Shown here: piece by piece, positions 7,980 through 17,020 of the stretch | Position numbering within the stretch: the stretch's first letter is position 1 | How the letters are laid out: every line of letters starts with the position of its first letter | NCBI RefSeq assembly: GCF_005503625.1 | Contig: NZ_SCMX01000062.1 | Coordinates: 1 to 42,276, forward strand | From: Cupriavidus sp. 2SB | Lineage (GTDB): Bacteria > Pseudomonadota > Gammaproteobacteria > Burkholderiales > Burkholderiaceae | Direction of reading: 5' to 3' | DNA: 42,276 nucleotides | Program-made: the position numbers and the translations under genes | The notes under the pieces: generated by a model | What the model was told of the DNA's origin: nothing | Databases searched by the model: none | What the model saw: only the letters and a program-made list of their open reading frames with translations

Positions 7980-9236
7980 ATGACCCAGGTAACCTTGTTC
8001 ACGCCAGCCAAAGTGCACTACATCGGTGCCGTCTTATGGCTCCTGGCTTCGGTGCGAGGGGTCGCGGCGGAAGCCCCGCCCTATAGTGTCCTGTTGCAGC
8101 AATCGATGGCAAGTGCCCCGGCGATGATGGCGCAGGCCGCCACCGTCCGCGCCGCAGATGCCGATGCCAATCAAGCACGTGCCTGGCTGAATCCACGGAT
8201 CGATACGGTCCTGGAGAACCTCGGCGCACCGTCAAGCGACGGCACGAGCCAGCGCCAGAACACCTACTCGATTACCCAGCCATTTGAGGTTGGTGGCAAG
8301 CGGGGCGCACGAATCGAAGTGGGGGACCGCAACTATGCCGCAGCGCAAGCGCGTGAGCGCCTGGCACGGGTTGCTTACGCGGCAGAACTAGCGGTTGCCT
8401 ATGCCGCCGCGGAGGCCATGGCCGCCCGGATGGCGCTGGCGACGGAAAACCTGGCACGTGCGAACGAGGAGTTCACTGCTGCGCGTGCGCTAGTGCAGTC
8501 CGGAAAGGAAGCAGCGCTGCGCAGCGCGCAAGCGCAGGCAAGTGTGGCGGCCGCTCAGGCTGCGCAGGCCGCCGCCGACAATGACGCCACGCATGCACTG
8601 GCGCGGCTGTCGGCCATGACGGGAGCTGCCGAACCGTACACCGCGGTGTCCAGTTCCCTGCTAACGACACAAGGCACCGTGCCGACCGCGGCACTCCCCG
8701 GACAGGAGGCCCCGACCGTCGCTGCGGCAGAGGCCGAGCGCAATGCGCTGGATGCACAAGTTGGCGTGGAAAGAAAGCGCTGGATTCCGGACGTGGGCGT
8801 AAGTGCCGGCGTGCGTCGATACGGATGGACGAACGCCAGCGGATATGTTGTCGGGGTGACGGCATCGATTCCCCTGTTCGATCAAAACCGCAGCGGCATC
8901 AATGCGGCCGTGGAGCGCGTCGCGGCCGCGCAGGCCAGGCTCGACAACATGCGACTGGAAGCCGTAGCGGCGCGCCGATCCGCCATCTCGCAGGTCAGCG
9001 CAACGGATCGCCAGATCACCGCGGCCGAGGAGGGTGAAAGGGCGGCGGCAGAGGCCTATCGAATGGGCCGCGTCGGTTATAACGCCGGCAAGACGCCGCT
9101 GATGGAATTGCTTGCCGTCCGGCGTGCCTTGCTGGAGGCCAGGCAACTCACCATTGACGCGCGTCTGGCGCGCGTGCGCGCACTGGCGGTGCTTGCCCAG
9201 GCGGACGGCCACCTGGCATTCGAGGACACCAAATGA
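7980..9236 (+). CDS. cnrC: CnrC/NccC-type outer-membrane efflux channel
   Basis: The 418-residue protein belongs to the TolC/CzcC outer-membrane factor family and would form the outer-membrane duct of a CBA-type Ni/Co efflux pump. A signal peptide (YIGAVLWLLASVRGVAAEA) leads into two repeated Ala/Glu-rich coiled-coil halves. Family landmarks are SITQPFEVGGKRGARIE (about residues 97-113) and ERKRWIPDVGVSAGVRRYG (about 263-281). ATG 7980 starts the protein just before the signal peptide; an open extension to 7890 is basic and unlikely to be translated. The gene ends in an ATGA overlap with cnrB. A cnrYXH-like regulatory cassette, which precedes cnrCBA in C. metallidurans, is absent here. Confidence 0.85.
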   Translation: MTQVTLFTPAKVHYIGAVLWLLASVRGVAAEAPPYSVLLQQSMASAPAMMAQAATVRAADADANQARAWLNPRIDTVLENLGAPSSDGTSQRQNTYSITQPFEVGGKRGARIEVGDRNYAAAQARERLARVAYAAELAVAYAAAEAMAARMALATENLARANEEFTAARALVQSGKEAALRSAQAQASVAAAQAAQAAADNDATHALARLSAMTGAAEPYTAVSSSLLTTQGTVPTAALPGQEAPTVAAAEAERNALDAQVGVERKRWIPDVGVSAGVRRYGWTNASGYVVGVTASIPLFDQNRSGINAAVERVAAAQARLDNMRLEAVAARRSAISQVSATDRQITAAEEGERAAAEAYRMGRVGYNAGKTPLMELLAVRRALLEARQLTIDARLARVRALAVLAQADGHLAFEDTK

Positions 9237-10426
9237 TGAAGAACAAGCGTCAGCCTGCAAGCTGGCCGGTGGTTGCAGGCGTTGCTGCGGTAGCAGCGTT
9301 GATGGGATTCGGCGTCGCGCGCGTGCTGTTGCCGGGGAATGGGCCCGTTCCCGCGAAGGCAGCCGACGCGCAAGCCGCATCGGAAGCAGCGGCAGCCAAA
9401 CCGGCAGGCCCACGAGAGGTTCGAATTCCGACCCAGTATCTGGCGGCGGCAAACATCGCCGTCGAGCCGGTCGCCAGTGTTGGGGTGGGTTCGGAGATTC
9501 TGGCGCCTGCCTGAGTCGCCGCAGTACCGGGAGGCGAGGCTGTGATTGTGTCCCGTGCGGCGGGCACGGTGCTGCGGGTTCAACGTCGCCTTGGCGAGGG
9601 TGTGCGCGCCGGTGATGTGCTGGCCACCGTCGAAAGTCCGGAGGCTGCAGCGATGGCTTCGGAACGCAGGGTAGCACAAGCCAGGGCGGATCTCTCCCGC
9701 AGGACGTATGAACGTGAAGCCAGTCTGTTTCAGCAAGGCGTGACACCGCGCCAGGAAATGGAATCAGCCAAAGCGGCACTGGAGGTCGCGCAGGCCGAGG
9801 CGCAGCGCGCCACAACGGTTGCCGAGGCTGCGCACCTGACAAGCGATGGCCGGGCGGTCGCGGTGGTCAGCCCCATCGCCGGCAAGATTACTGCCCAATC
9901 GGTGACGCTGGGCGCGTATGTCGCGCAGCAGGCCGATCTGTTCCGTGTGGCTGGCCTGGGCGCCGTGCAGGTCGAGGCCGCCGTCACTGCAGGGGATCTG
10001 GGCCGTATTTCACCGGGTGGCCAAGCCGCGATTCTGCTTTCCAACGGATCGCCGTTGCCGGCGAAGATCCAGGCTGTCACGCCAACCGTATCGGGCAGTG
10101 CACGCGCGGCCACGGTCGTCGTGATTCCGGAGCAACCTTCGGACCGCCTGGTGGTAGGCGAAGGTGTCCAGGTTCGCTTGCGCGCCAAGGCAAACAACAA
10201 TGGCGAGTTGTCGGTTCCCGAAGATGCCGTACAGAACATTGATGGCACCGATGCGTTATTCGTGCGCACGGAAAATGGATTCCGTGCGCAGCCGGTTCTG
10301 GTCGGTACGCGCAGTGGCGGCATGGCGCAGATTCTCTCCGGTGTGCGCGCCGGGGAGCAGGTGGCAACGCGTAATGCCTTTCTGGTGAAGGCCGAGATGA
10401 ACAAGGCAGCTGGGGACGACGAATGA
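9233..10426 (+). pseudogene. cnrB: CnrB/NccB-type periplasmic adaptor, interrupted by in-frame TGA
   Basis: The reading frame encodes a 397-codon membrane fusion (HlyD/CzcB-type) adaptor. It has an N-terminal membrane anchor (WPVVAGVAAVAALMGFGVA), barrel-sandwich and lipoyl-like segments around GTVLRVQRRLGEGVRAGDVL, a coiled coil, and SPIAGKITAQSVTLGAYV. TGA at 9512-9514 interrupts it between APA and VAAVPGGEAVIVSR with no frame change; related proteins have Thr there, as I recall them. A restart is conceivable at GTG 9542, which has GGGAGG at 9529-9534, but that 294-residue product would lack the membrane anchor and the first strands. The start overlaps cnrC and the end overlaps cnrA by ATGA. 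Either the pump is broken, the stop is read through, or the base is a sequencing error. Confidence 0.8.
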
Positions 10427-13400
10427 TTGGCAATGTCCTCAGTGGATCGATTCACTACCGATGGCTTGTTCTGTTCCTGACGGTCGTGATTGCCGCAATC
10501 GGCGCCTGGCAGCTCAAGCTGCTGCCGATCGATGTCACGCCCGATATCACGAACAAGCAGGTGCAGATCAACACGGTGGTGCCAACCCTAAGCCCCGTGG
10601 AGGTCGAGAAGCGCGTGACGTATCCGATCGAAACCGCTATTTCAGGGTTGAACGGCGTCGAGAACACGCGGTCGATGTCCCGCAACGGGTTCAGCCAGGT
10701 CACCGTCATCTTCAAGGAGAGCGCCAACCTCTACTTCATGCGCCAGCAGGTATCGGAGCGACTCGTGCAGGCACGTCCCAGCCTGCCCGCAGGCGCCGAG
10801 CCGCAGATGGGTCCGGTTTCCACTGGTCTGGGCGAGGTATTCCACTACAGCGTGGAGTATCAATACCCTGATGGCAAGGGCGCACCGCTCAAGGACGGGG
10901 CGCCGGGCTGGCAACGCGATGGAAGTTTCTTGACCGAGCGCGGGGAACGGCTTGATGACCGTGTGTCGAAGCTTGCATACCTGCGAACCGTGCAGGACTG
11001 GATCATTCGCCCTCAGTTGAGGACAACGGCTGGTGTGGCCGACGTGGATTCCTTGGGTGGCTATGTCAAGCAGTTCGTGGTCGAGCCTGATGCTGCAAAA
11101 ATGGCCGCCTACGGCATCTCATATGGCGACCTCGCACAGGCTCTGGAGGATGCCAATCTTTCGGTGGGTGCGAACTTCATGCGCCGTTCGGGTGAATCGT
11201 ACCTGGTGCGTGCCGATGCGCGCATCAAGTCGGCGGACGAGATCTCGCGCGCCGTGATCGCCCATCGCCAGAACGTGCCGATCACGGTCGGCCAGGTGGC
11301 GTCCGTCAAGATTGGCGGAGAACTTCGCTCCGGTGCGGCCAGCCGCAATGGCCAGGAAACGGTGATAGGCAGCGCGCTGATGCTGGTTGGCGCGAACAGC
11401 CGTACCGTGGCGCAGGATGTTGGCGACAAGCTGGAACAAATCTCGAAGACGCTGCCGCCGGGTGTAGTCATCGTTCCTACGCTTAACCGATCGCAACTGG
11501 TGACCGCCACCATCGAGACAGTCGCCAAGAATCTGGTGGAAGGCGCCTTGCTGGTGGTGGTAATCCTGTTCCTGCTGCTGGGCAACTGGCGCGCTGCCGT
11601 CATTGCAGCGCTGGTCATCCCATTGTCGATGCTGGTCAGTGCTATCGGCATGAATCAGCTTGGGATCTCCGGCAACCTGATGAGTCTGGGTGCGCTGGAC
11701 TTCGGCCTGATCATCGATGGTGCGGTGATCATCGTCGAGAATACCCTGCGGCGATTGGCGCAGCGTCAGCATCAGGAAGGTCGTCTACTGACGCTGAGGG
11801 AACGCCTGGACGAAGTGTTGCTGTCGTCACGGGAAATGCTTCGCCCCACGATCTATGGGCAACTCGTGATCTTCCTGGTATTCCTGCCGTGCCTGACATT
11901 CCAGGGCGTGGAGGGAAAAATGTTCTCGCCGATGGTGATGACGCTCATGCTGGCGCTGGCGTCCGCATTCGTGCTGTCCCTGACCTTCGTGCCTGCGATG
12001 CTGGCTGTGCTGCTACGCAAGGAAGTTTCCGAAAAGGAAGTACGGGTGATCGTCGCGACCAAGCAGTGGTACCGCCCGTGGCTGGAGCGGGCGGTGGCGC
12101 GACCGATTCCGTTTGTCGGCGCCGGCTTGCTGGTGCTGGCACTGGCTGCAGTTGCGTTCGCCTTTGTCGGTCGCGAGTTCATGCCAACGCTTGACGAACA
12201 GAACCTTAACCTGTCCTCCGTTCGCATTCCATCGACATCGATCGATCAGTCGGTGGCGATTGATTTGCCGCTGGAACGCGCCGTGCTCTCGCTCCCTGAG
12301 GTGAAGACTGTGTACTCCAAGGCGGGTACCGCCAGCCTGGCGGCTGACCCCATGCCGCCCAACGCCTCCGACAACTACATCATCCTCAAGCCGAAGAGTG
12401 AATGGCCGGATGGCGTAACCACCAAGGAACAGGTGATCGAGCGTATCCGGGAGAAGACGGCACCGATGGTGGGCAACAATTACGACGTCACCCAACCCAT
12501 TGAGATGCGCTTCAATGAACTGATCGGTGGCGTGCGCAGCGATGTCGCCGTAAAGATCTATGGCGAGAATCTCGACGACCTGACCGCCACTGGGCAACGC
12601 ATTGCCGCCGTCTTGCGCAAGACACCCGGAGCAACGGATGTGCGCGTACCGCTGACCAGCGGGTTTCCCACCTTCGACATCGTATTCGATCGCGCCGCTA
12701 TCGCGCGGTATGGGCTGACGGTGAAGGAAGTGGCCGATACCGTCTCGGCAGCGATGGCGGGCCGCCCGGCAGGCCAGATATTCGATGGCGATCGGCGCTA
12801 CGATATTGTCATCCGCCTGCCAGGCAATCAGCGGGAGAACCTCGATGTGCTTGGCGCGCTGCCCGTGATGCTGCCAGCCGCCTCGGACCAGGCGCGGGTT
12901 TCCGTGCCATTGCGGCAGCTTGTCGAGTTCCGATTCACACAGGGCCTGAACGAAGTGAGCCGCGACAACGGCAAGCGTCGCGTGTACGTGGAAGCCAATG
13001 TGGGCGGGCGTGACCTCGGCAGCTTTGTAGACGATGCTGCTGCGCGGATCGCGCGGGACGTCAAGTTGCCTCCCGGCATGTACATCGAATGGGGCGGCCA
13101 GTTCCAGAACCTGCAAGCCGCGACCAAGCGACTCGCCATGATTGTGCCCGCCTGCTTCGTGCTGATCGCCGCGGCGCTGTATATGGCGATCGGCAATGCA
13201 ATGCTGACCGCGACAGTTCTGACGGCTGTGCCCCTGGCGCTGGCGGGAGGCGTGTTCGCACTACTGCTGCGCGGCATCCCGTTCTCCATCTCCGCAGCAG
13301 TGGGTTTCATTGCTGTCTCGGGCGTGGCCGTTCTCAATGGTCTCGTCCTGATATCGGCCATCCGCAAACGGCTGGAAGACGGGGTGGCGCCGGACGCGGC

Positions 13401-13653
13401 CGTGATCGATGGCGCGATGGAACGGGTGCGACCGGTGCTCATGACTGCCTTGGTGGCATCTCTGGGCTTCGTGCCCATGGCCCTCGCAACGGGGACGGGT
13501 GCGGAGGTGCAAAAGCCACTGGCAACGGTCGTGATCGGTGGATTGATCACGGCCACCGTGCTCACGCTCTTCGTGTTGCCCGCGATATGCGGCATGGTGG
13601 TGCGCCGGAAACGGGGCGCGGGCGTGGGTCGCGACGAACTCGCTGAAGCTTAG
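10423..13653 (+). CDS. cnrA: CnrA/NccA-type HME-RND Ni/Co efflux pump
   Basis: This 1076-residue inner-membrane RND transporter exports heavy-metal cations by proton antiport. It matches remembered CnrA closely from MIGNVLSGSIHYRWLVLFL onward, including TPDITNKQVQINTVVP, and has the same length as CnrA/NccA. The proton-relay motif in TM4 is DFGLIIDGAVIIVEN (residues 426-440), with Asp426, Asp432 and Glu439, as in the divalent-cation (Zn/Co/Cd/Ni) class and unlike the Cu/Ag class. Two periplasmic porter regions separate TM1-2 and TM7-8. The start overlaps the cnrB stop as ATGA. Substrate Ni/Co is inferred from the family; function depends on the damaged cnrB. Confidence 0.92.
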   Translation: MIGNVLSGSIHYRWLVLFLTVVIAAIGAWQLKLLPIDVTPDITNKQVQINTVVPTLSPVEVEKRVTYPIETAISGLNGVENTRSMSRNGFSQVTVIFKESANLYFMRQQVSERLVQARPSLPAGAEPQMGPVSTGLGEVFHYSVEYQYPDGKGAPLKDGAPGWQRDGSFLTERGERLDDRVSKLAYLRTVQDWIIRPQLRTTAGVADVDSLGGYVKQFVVEPDAAKMAAYGISYGDLAQALEDANLSVGANFMRRSGESYLVRADARIKSADEISRAVIAHRQNVPITVGQVASVKIGGELRSGAASRNGQETVIGSALMLVGANSRTVAQDVGDKLEQISKTLPPGVVIVPTLNRSQLVTATIETVAKNLVEGALLVVVILFLLLGNWRAAVIAALVIPLSMLVSAIGMNQLGISGNLMSLGALDFGLIIDGAVIIVENTLRRLAQRQHQEGRLLTLRERLDEVLLSSREMLRPTIYGQLVIFLVFLPCLTFQGVEGKMFSPMVMTLMLALASAFVLSLTFVPAMLAVLLRKEVSEKEVRVIVATKQWYRPWLERAVARPIPFVGAGLLVLALAAVAFAFVGREFMPTLDEQNLNLSSVRIPSTSIDQSVAIDLPLERAVLSLPEVKTVYSKAGTASLAADPMPPNASDNYIILKPKSEWPDGVTTKEQVIERIREKTAPMVGNNYDVTQPIEMRFNELIGGVRSDVAVKIYGENLDDLTATGQRIAAVLRKTPGATDVRVPLTSGFPTFDIVFDRAAIARYGLTVKEVADTVSAAMAGRPAGQIFDGDRRYDIVIRLPGNQRENLDVLGALPVMLPAASDQARVSVPLRQLVEFRFTQGLNEVSRDNGKRRVYVEANVGGRDLGSFVDDAAARIARDVKLPPGMYIEWGGQFQNLQAATKRLAMIVPACFVLIAAALYMAIGNAMLTATVLTAVPLALAGGVFALLLRGIPFSISAAVGFIAVSGVAVLNGLVLISAIRKRLEDGVAPDAAVIDGAMERVRPVLMTALVASLGFVPMALATGTGAEVQKPLATVVIGGLITATVLTLFVLPAICGMVVRRKRGAGVGRDELAEA

Positions 13654-13661
13654 GAGGTTGC

Positions 13662-14888
13662 ATGCTGGACGTATTGCGGAACCGAACCTATCGGCACCTG
13701 TTCGGTGCGCAGGTGATCGCGCTGATTGGCACCGGGCTTGCGACGGTCGCGCTGGGTCTGCTCGCCTATGATCTGGCTGGTGCGAACGCGGGTAGCGTCC
13801 TGGGAACCGCGCTGGCAATCAAGATGGTTGCCTATGTGGGCATTGCCCCGGTTGTGGGTGCGTTCGCCAACAGGCTTCCGCGTCGCGCATTCCTTGTTGC
13901 GATGGACCTCGTGCGGGCGCTGGTGGCAATTTCTCTGCCGTTCGTGACGCAGATCTGGCAGATCTACATCCTGATTTTCCTGTTGCAGTCGGCATCGGCG
14001 GCGTTCACGCCAACTTTTCAGGCGACCATCCCGGACGTCCTTCCTGAAGAGAAGGCCTATACGAATGCCTTATCCCTGTCGCGCCTGGCGTATGACATGG
14101 AGAGTCTGGTGAGTCCGATGCTGGCCGCCGCGTTGCTATCGGTCATCGGCTTTCACTGGCTGTTCGGCGGCACTGTCGTGGGCTTCCTGGTGTCGGCTGC
14201 GTTCGTCGTTTCGGTGCGTTTGCCGCAATCCAAGGCGATAGCTCGCAAGGAGAGCCTGTATGCCAAAACGTTTCGGGGTATGTCGATCTACCTTCGGACG
14301 CACCGCTTGCGAGGGCTTCTGGCCCTGAACCTCGCCGCGGCCGCCGCCAGCTCGATGGTCATCGTGAACACGGTCGTCTATGTGCAAAGCAAGCTGCAGC
14401 GTCCGGCGTCTGATGTCCCATTCGCTCTGGCGGCCTTCGGCTGCGGATCGATGCTTGTGGCACTGTTACTGCCGAGGCTGTTGGCGAATCGTCCTGATCG
14501 TCCAGCCATGCTGGGCGGCGCCATCCTTATGTCAGCCAGTCTCGCTTTTGGAGTAGCACTGACCGGGTTCGGGCAAGTCATCGAATGGCCCATGCTTCTG
14601 CTGACGTGGTTTGCCACCGGCATCGGGTACTCGATGACGTTGACGCCAAGCGGACGTCTGCTGAAACGCTCGGCGGCTTCAGCCGATCGCCCTGCAGTGT
14701 TTGCTGCGCAATTCTCCCTCTCGCATGCGTGCTGGCTGATTGCCTATCCGCTCGCGGGGCAGGTGGGGGCGCGATACGGGATGCGTGCAGCATTTGTGGT
14801 GCTTGCGTGCGTTTCTGTTGTCGGATTTCTCGCTGCCTGGCGCGTGTGGCCAGCAGCAAATCATGAGGATACGGTCCCGGTGCGCTGA
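13662..14888 (+). CDS. MFS exporter, NreB-like, in the cnr operon
   Basis: A 408-residue major facilitator with about 12 membrane segments. It begins MLDVLRNRTYRHLFGAQVIA and has FTPTFQATIPDVLPEEKAYT in the loop region, features I associate with the NreB nickel exporter subgroup; it lacks the His-rich C-terminal tail described for NreB. A perfect AGGAGG at 13652-13657 overlaps the cnrA stop codon, so the gene is translated from the same message. A role in exporting Ni or Co from the cytoplasm, complementing the periplasmic-facing RND pump, is inferred from position and similarity. Other substrates cannot be excluded. Confidence 0.8.
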   Translation: MLDVLRNRTYRHLFGAQVIALIGTGLATVALGLLAYDLAGANAGSVLGTALAIKMVAYVGIAPVVGAFANRLPRRAFLVAMDLVRALVAISLPFVTQIWQIYILIFLLQSASAAFTPTFQATIPDVLPEEKAYTNALSLSRLAYDMESLVSPMLAAALLSVIGFHWLFGGTVVGFLVSAAFVVSVRLPQSKAIARKESLYAKTFRGMSIYLRTHRLRGLLALNLAAAAASSMVIVNTVVYVQSKLQRPASDVPFALAAFGCGSMLVALLLPRLLANRPDRPAMLGGAILMSASLAFGVALTGFGQVIEWPMLLLTWFATGIGYSMTLTPSGRLLKRSAASADRPAVFAAQFSLSHACWLIAYPLAGQVGARYGMRAAFVVLACVSVVGFLAAWRVWPAANHEDTVPVR

Positions 14889-15395
14889 CACAATCCCTCG
14901 CGGCGTGAAGGGTTGGCGAGAAAATTGCCATGATTGACGTGCTGACCGGTGGCGCAGGTCCAGAACCAACGGCCAGACTTTTCGTACGTCAGCAGCGCGT
15001 GCTGGGACTGGTCGGGGGCAGCCGCAATGATCAACCAGAGTTCGTGCGGCCTGGCGGCCATCCATGCCAAACGGGTCATCTATCAGGTGATTCCGCAGCA
15101 GCACATTGCCGATGCGTTCCAGTTGCAACACGCCGGTGCTTACGCCGGAAAATCTACCTCGACAGAATTGACAGCGAGCCAGTCATCTGGGCATCCGCGT
15201 GGGGCACTACGGGGGGCCAGGAAAAGCACTTCGCCGCCCGCTGTGGTTCCGACGAAATTCGTTCCGGTAGAACGGAGTGCGTTTCCACCGGACTGGTCGT
15301 TCCGGACAGTGTGGGTGGGGGCACCTTTCCGTTCAAGTTCTGATGCGCCGCATGGCCGTTAGCATGGCGCTAGCCCAGACGCGCACCCAAGAAAA
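14889..15395. other. Intergenic stretch with uncertain coding remnants
   Basis: About 500 bp without a convincing gene. A minus-strand frame at 14861-15079 reads a protein-like segment (PHELWLIIAAAPDQSQ, then SGRWFWTCATGQ), and the upstream part of the same strand reads plausibly only in another frame. This suggests a frameshifted remnant, perhaps of a transposase, but I cannot name the family. An imperfect hairpin near 14893-14917 could end the cnr operon. Confidence 0.3.
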
Positions 15396-15422
15396 TGGCT
15401 TGCCTCCGTAGGAGGCAAGCCA
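15396..15422 (-). terminator. Intrinsic terminator for the CopQ-like gene
   Basis: TGGCTTGCCTCC and GGAGGCAAGCCA form a perfect 12-bp stem with a 3-base loop. On the minus strand the stem is followed by TTTTCTTGGG. This is a convincing Rho-independent terminator about 120 bp after the stop codon of the gene at 15541-15786. Confidence 0.75.
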
Positions 15423-15540
15423 CAAGCTCTTCGTGCCACGGTAGAGGCAAAAGAGCAGCACCGGAAGCCAGTCAACCTGGACGGATGACTGGCTCCCCTC
15501 ACACTTGTGCAAGTGTCAAACTGGCATGGGCGTCAACCTG

Positions 15541-15786
15541 TCAGAGCCCGTGAGCGCCGTCGGTGAAGACGTCTCGCGCCCCAATACGTGCTCCGTCGGT
15601 GAAAACGTCACGCTTGTCGATGCGCGCGCCGCCGGCGTACACGTCGCTGGCTGAGGCTCCGGCGCGTGCGCCGTCCGTGAAGGGATCGCGAGGGCGATGG
15701 ACCTGCCCCTCGGCGGGAGCGGCCACGGCAGTGCCTGCGAGGATCGAGAGTGCGGCGGTAAGAATGGCAGTGTGAAGCTTCTTCAT
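15541..15786 (-). CDS. CopQ-like small secreted repeat protein (copy 1)
   Basis: An 81-residue protein with a clear Sec signal peptide (MKKLHTAILTAALSILAG, cleavage near AVAAP) and a mature part built of imperfect repeats: RDPFTDGARAG, a diverged SDVYAGGARID, RDVFTDGARIG and RDVFTDGAHGL. This DPFTDGA-type repeat is what I associate with the CopQ/CzcJ/MmmQ family of small metal- and stress-induced proteins of Cupriavidus, whose function is not established. CGGAGAA precedes the ATG. The mature part contains no cysteine and only two histidines, so any metal binding would rely on Asp. Two paralogues occur at 37251-37460 and 39052-39288. Confidence 0.8.
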   Translation of the reverse strand: MKKLHTAILTAALSILAGTAVAAPAEGQVHRPRDPFTDGARAGASASDVYAGGARIDKRDVFTDGARIGARDVFTDGAHGL

Positions 15787-16058
15787 GGAAAGTTCTCCGG
15801 AGTCATGTTGGCGAGTCTGTCTCGCTCACCGTGTGCACAGTCTATCGGCCCGACACGATCAGTCGAATGACTCGAATATTACGAACCGGTCATCTGAGGG
15901 AAATGCGTCCAAAGCAGGCGAATTCTGTACGGCACAACGGTGTCAAGATCATTGCAACTTGGTCATTTGAAACGTTGATAAATTGATCGCTTATCCTCGC
16001 AATGACGCGGAGTGGGGTAGGCTAGTCTGCCCTCTTCCGAATGCGTTGGAGAGGCGAG

Positions 16059-16481
16059 ATGGAAACCGCATTTATCCAGAATGCTGCGCGTAGCGCGGAA
16101 AACGCTCATGAACTGGCGCTCAGGCTGCGCACTCGCCGGCTGGAGTTTCTGGCAGCCAATATCGCCAACGCGGATACCCCGAACTACAAGGCGCGGGACA
16201 TCGACTTTGGCGCCGAATTGGAACGGGCGATGGCAAGCGGCAATGCGTTTGTGGGCATGGCGACGACTTCGCGGCGGCATTTGGAGTCCCGTCCGTCAGC
16301 GGCGGAGGAGGCATTGCTCTACCGGGTGCCGATGCAGTCCGGCATCGATGGCAATACGGTCGAGATGGACGTCGAGCGCGTGGCATTTGCGGAGAATGCG
16401 GTGCGTATGCGGTTTTCCATTCAGAAGACGGCGGGTGAATACAAGGACATGCTCAAGCTCTACCAGGATATGCGTCCCTAG
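16059..16481 (+). CDS. flgB: Orphan flagellar basal-body rod protein FlgB
   Basis: A 140-residue FlgB, the proximal rod subunit of the flagellar basal body. The family N-terminal signature ANIANADTPNYKARDIDF occupies residues 33-50, and the C-terminal half has DGNTVEMDVE and the helical end EYKDMLKLYQDMRP. The length is normal. GGAGAGG lies just before ATG 16059, better placed than the upstream ATG 16041. Rod genes normally sit as flgBCDEFG; here no other flagellar gene is within the window, so the gene is isolated. It may be a relocated duplicate or one of several copies; whether it works cannot be told. Confidence 0.88.
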   Translation: METAFIQNAARSAENAHELALRLRTRRLEFLAANIANADTPNYKARDIDFGAELERAMASGNAFVGMATTSRRHLESRPSAAEEALLYRVPMQSGIDGNTVEMDVERVAFAENAVRMRFSIQKTAGEYKDMLKLYQDMRP

Positions 16482-16675
16482 GCGGTATCCACGGATACTC
16501 ACTAGTAGGAGTAGAAACTCAAAGCATGGCAACTCTTGCGGGCCCACGTTTGATGGGTAGTCGGTGGCAGGAATGTCTGGTACAAACGGCCCGCGAAGGA
16601 TGTCGTGCTGCGCCGGATTTGCGTGCGGTGCTTCCTTGGCGCGTTCGATCTTGGATCGGAAAGGTTAGTGTCGGA

Positions 16676-17011
16676 ATGGAGAAACGTCGTCAGAAGCGAT
16701 TGCGCGCCCACATCAAGGAGTTTGTCCTTCCGCCAATTACCGATGGGCTCGTGCTAGGGCGCGCCTCGCCAATTGGACACGTTGCGGTCGGGCGAGCACT
16801 CAGTTTGCTGTCAACCACGGCCTTCGAGCATATAGAAATCGACGACGACGTGATTTCTGACATCCTCATTCGAAAGGCGATTCTCAGAAAGATCCCCGCC
16901 GCAGAGCTCAAGACGTTCATCCTGGATGAGATCAAACCGGCCATGGGAGCCGAGGAAATCCTTCACCTGGCGCTGGAAGTCGAGTTGTTCGTGGATCAAA
17001 AGCTGGGATAA
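16676..17011 (+). CDS. Unknown 111-residue protein coupled to the c-di-GMP gene
   Basis: The protein has a basic N-terminus (MEKRRQKRLRAHIKEF) and helical, alternating acidic and hydrophobic remainder with EIDDDVISDILIRKAILRKI and ALEVELFVDQKLG. No signal peptide, membrane helix or family is recognised. The frame is open from ATG 16526, but the first 50 residues look less protein-like; GGAAAGG about 12 bases before ATG 16676 supports the shorter form. Only 9 bp separate its stop from the CBS-PAS-GGDEF-EAL gene, so the two should be one transcription unit and this could be a partner or adaptor of that enzyme (inference). Confidence 0.5.
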   Translation: MEKRRQKRLRAHIKEFVLPPITDGLVLGRASPIGHVAVGRALSLLSTTAFEHIEIDDDVISDILIRKAILRKIPAAELKTFILDEIKPAMGAEEILHLALEVELFVDQKLG

Positions 17012-17020
17012 GGCTTGCAG

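Noticed and set aside
8661..9842. Long antisense ORF of 393 residues opposite cnrC and cnrB
   Set aside because: Shadow of the real genes: composition is Pro/Arg/His-rich and the plus strand encodes clear efflux proteins.
14861..15079. Minus-strand ORF with LWLIIAAAPDQSQ and SGRWFWTC
   Set aside because: Protein-like in parts, and I considered a transposase remnant, but no family motif could be confirmed and neighbouring parts read better in another frame.
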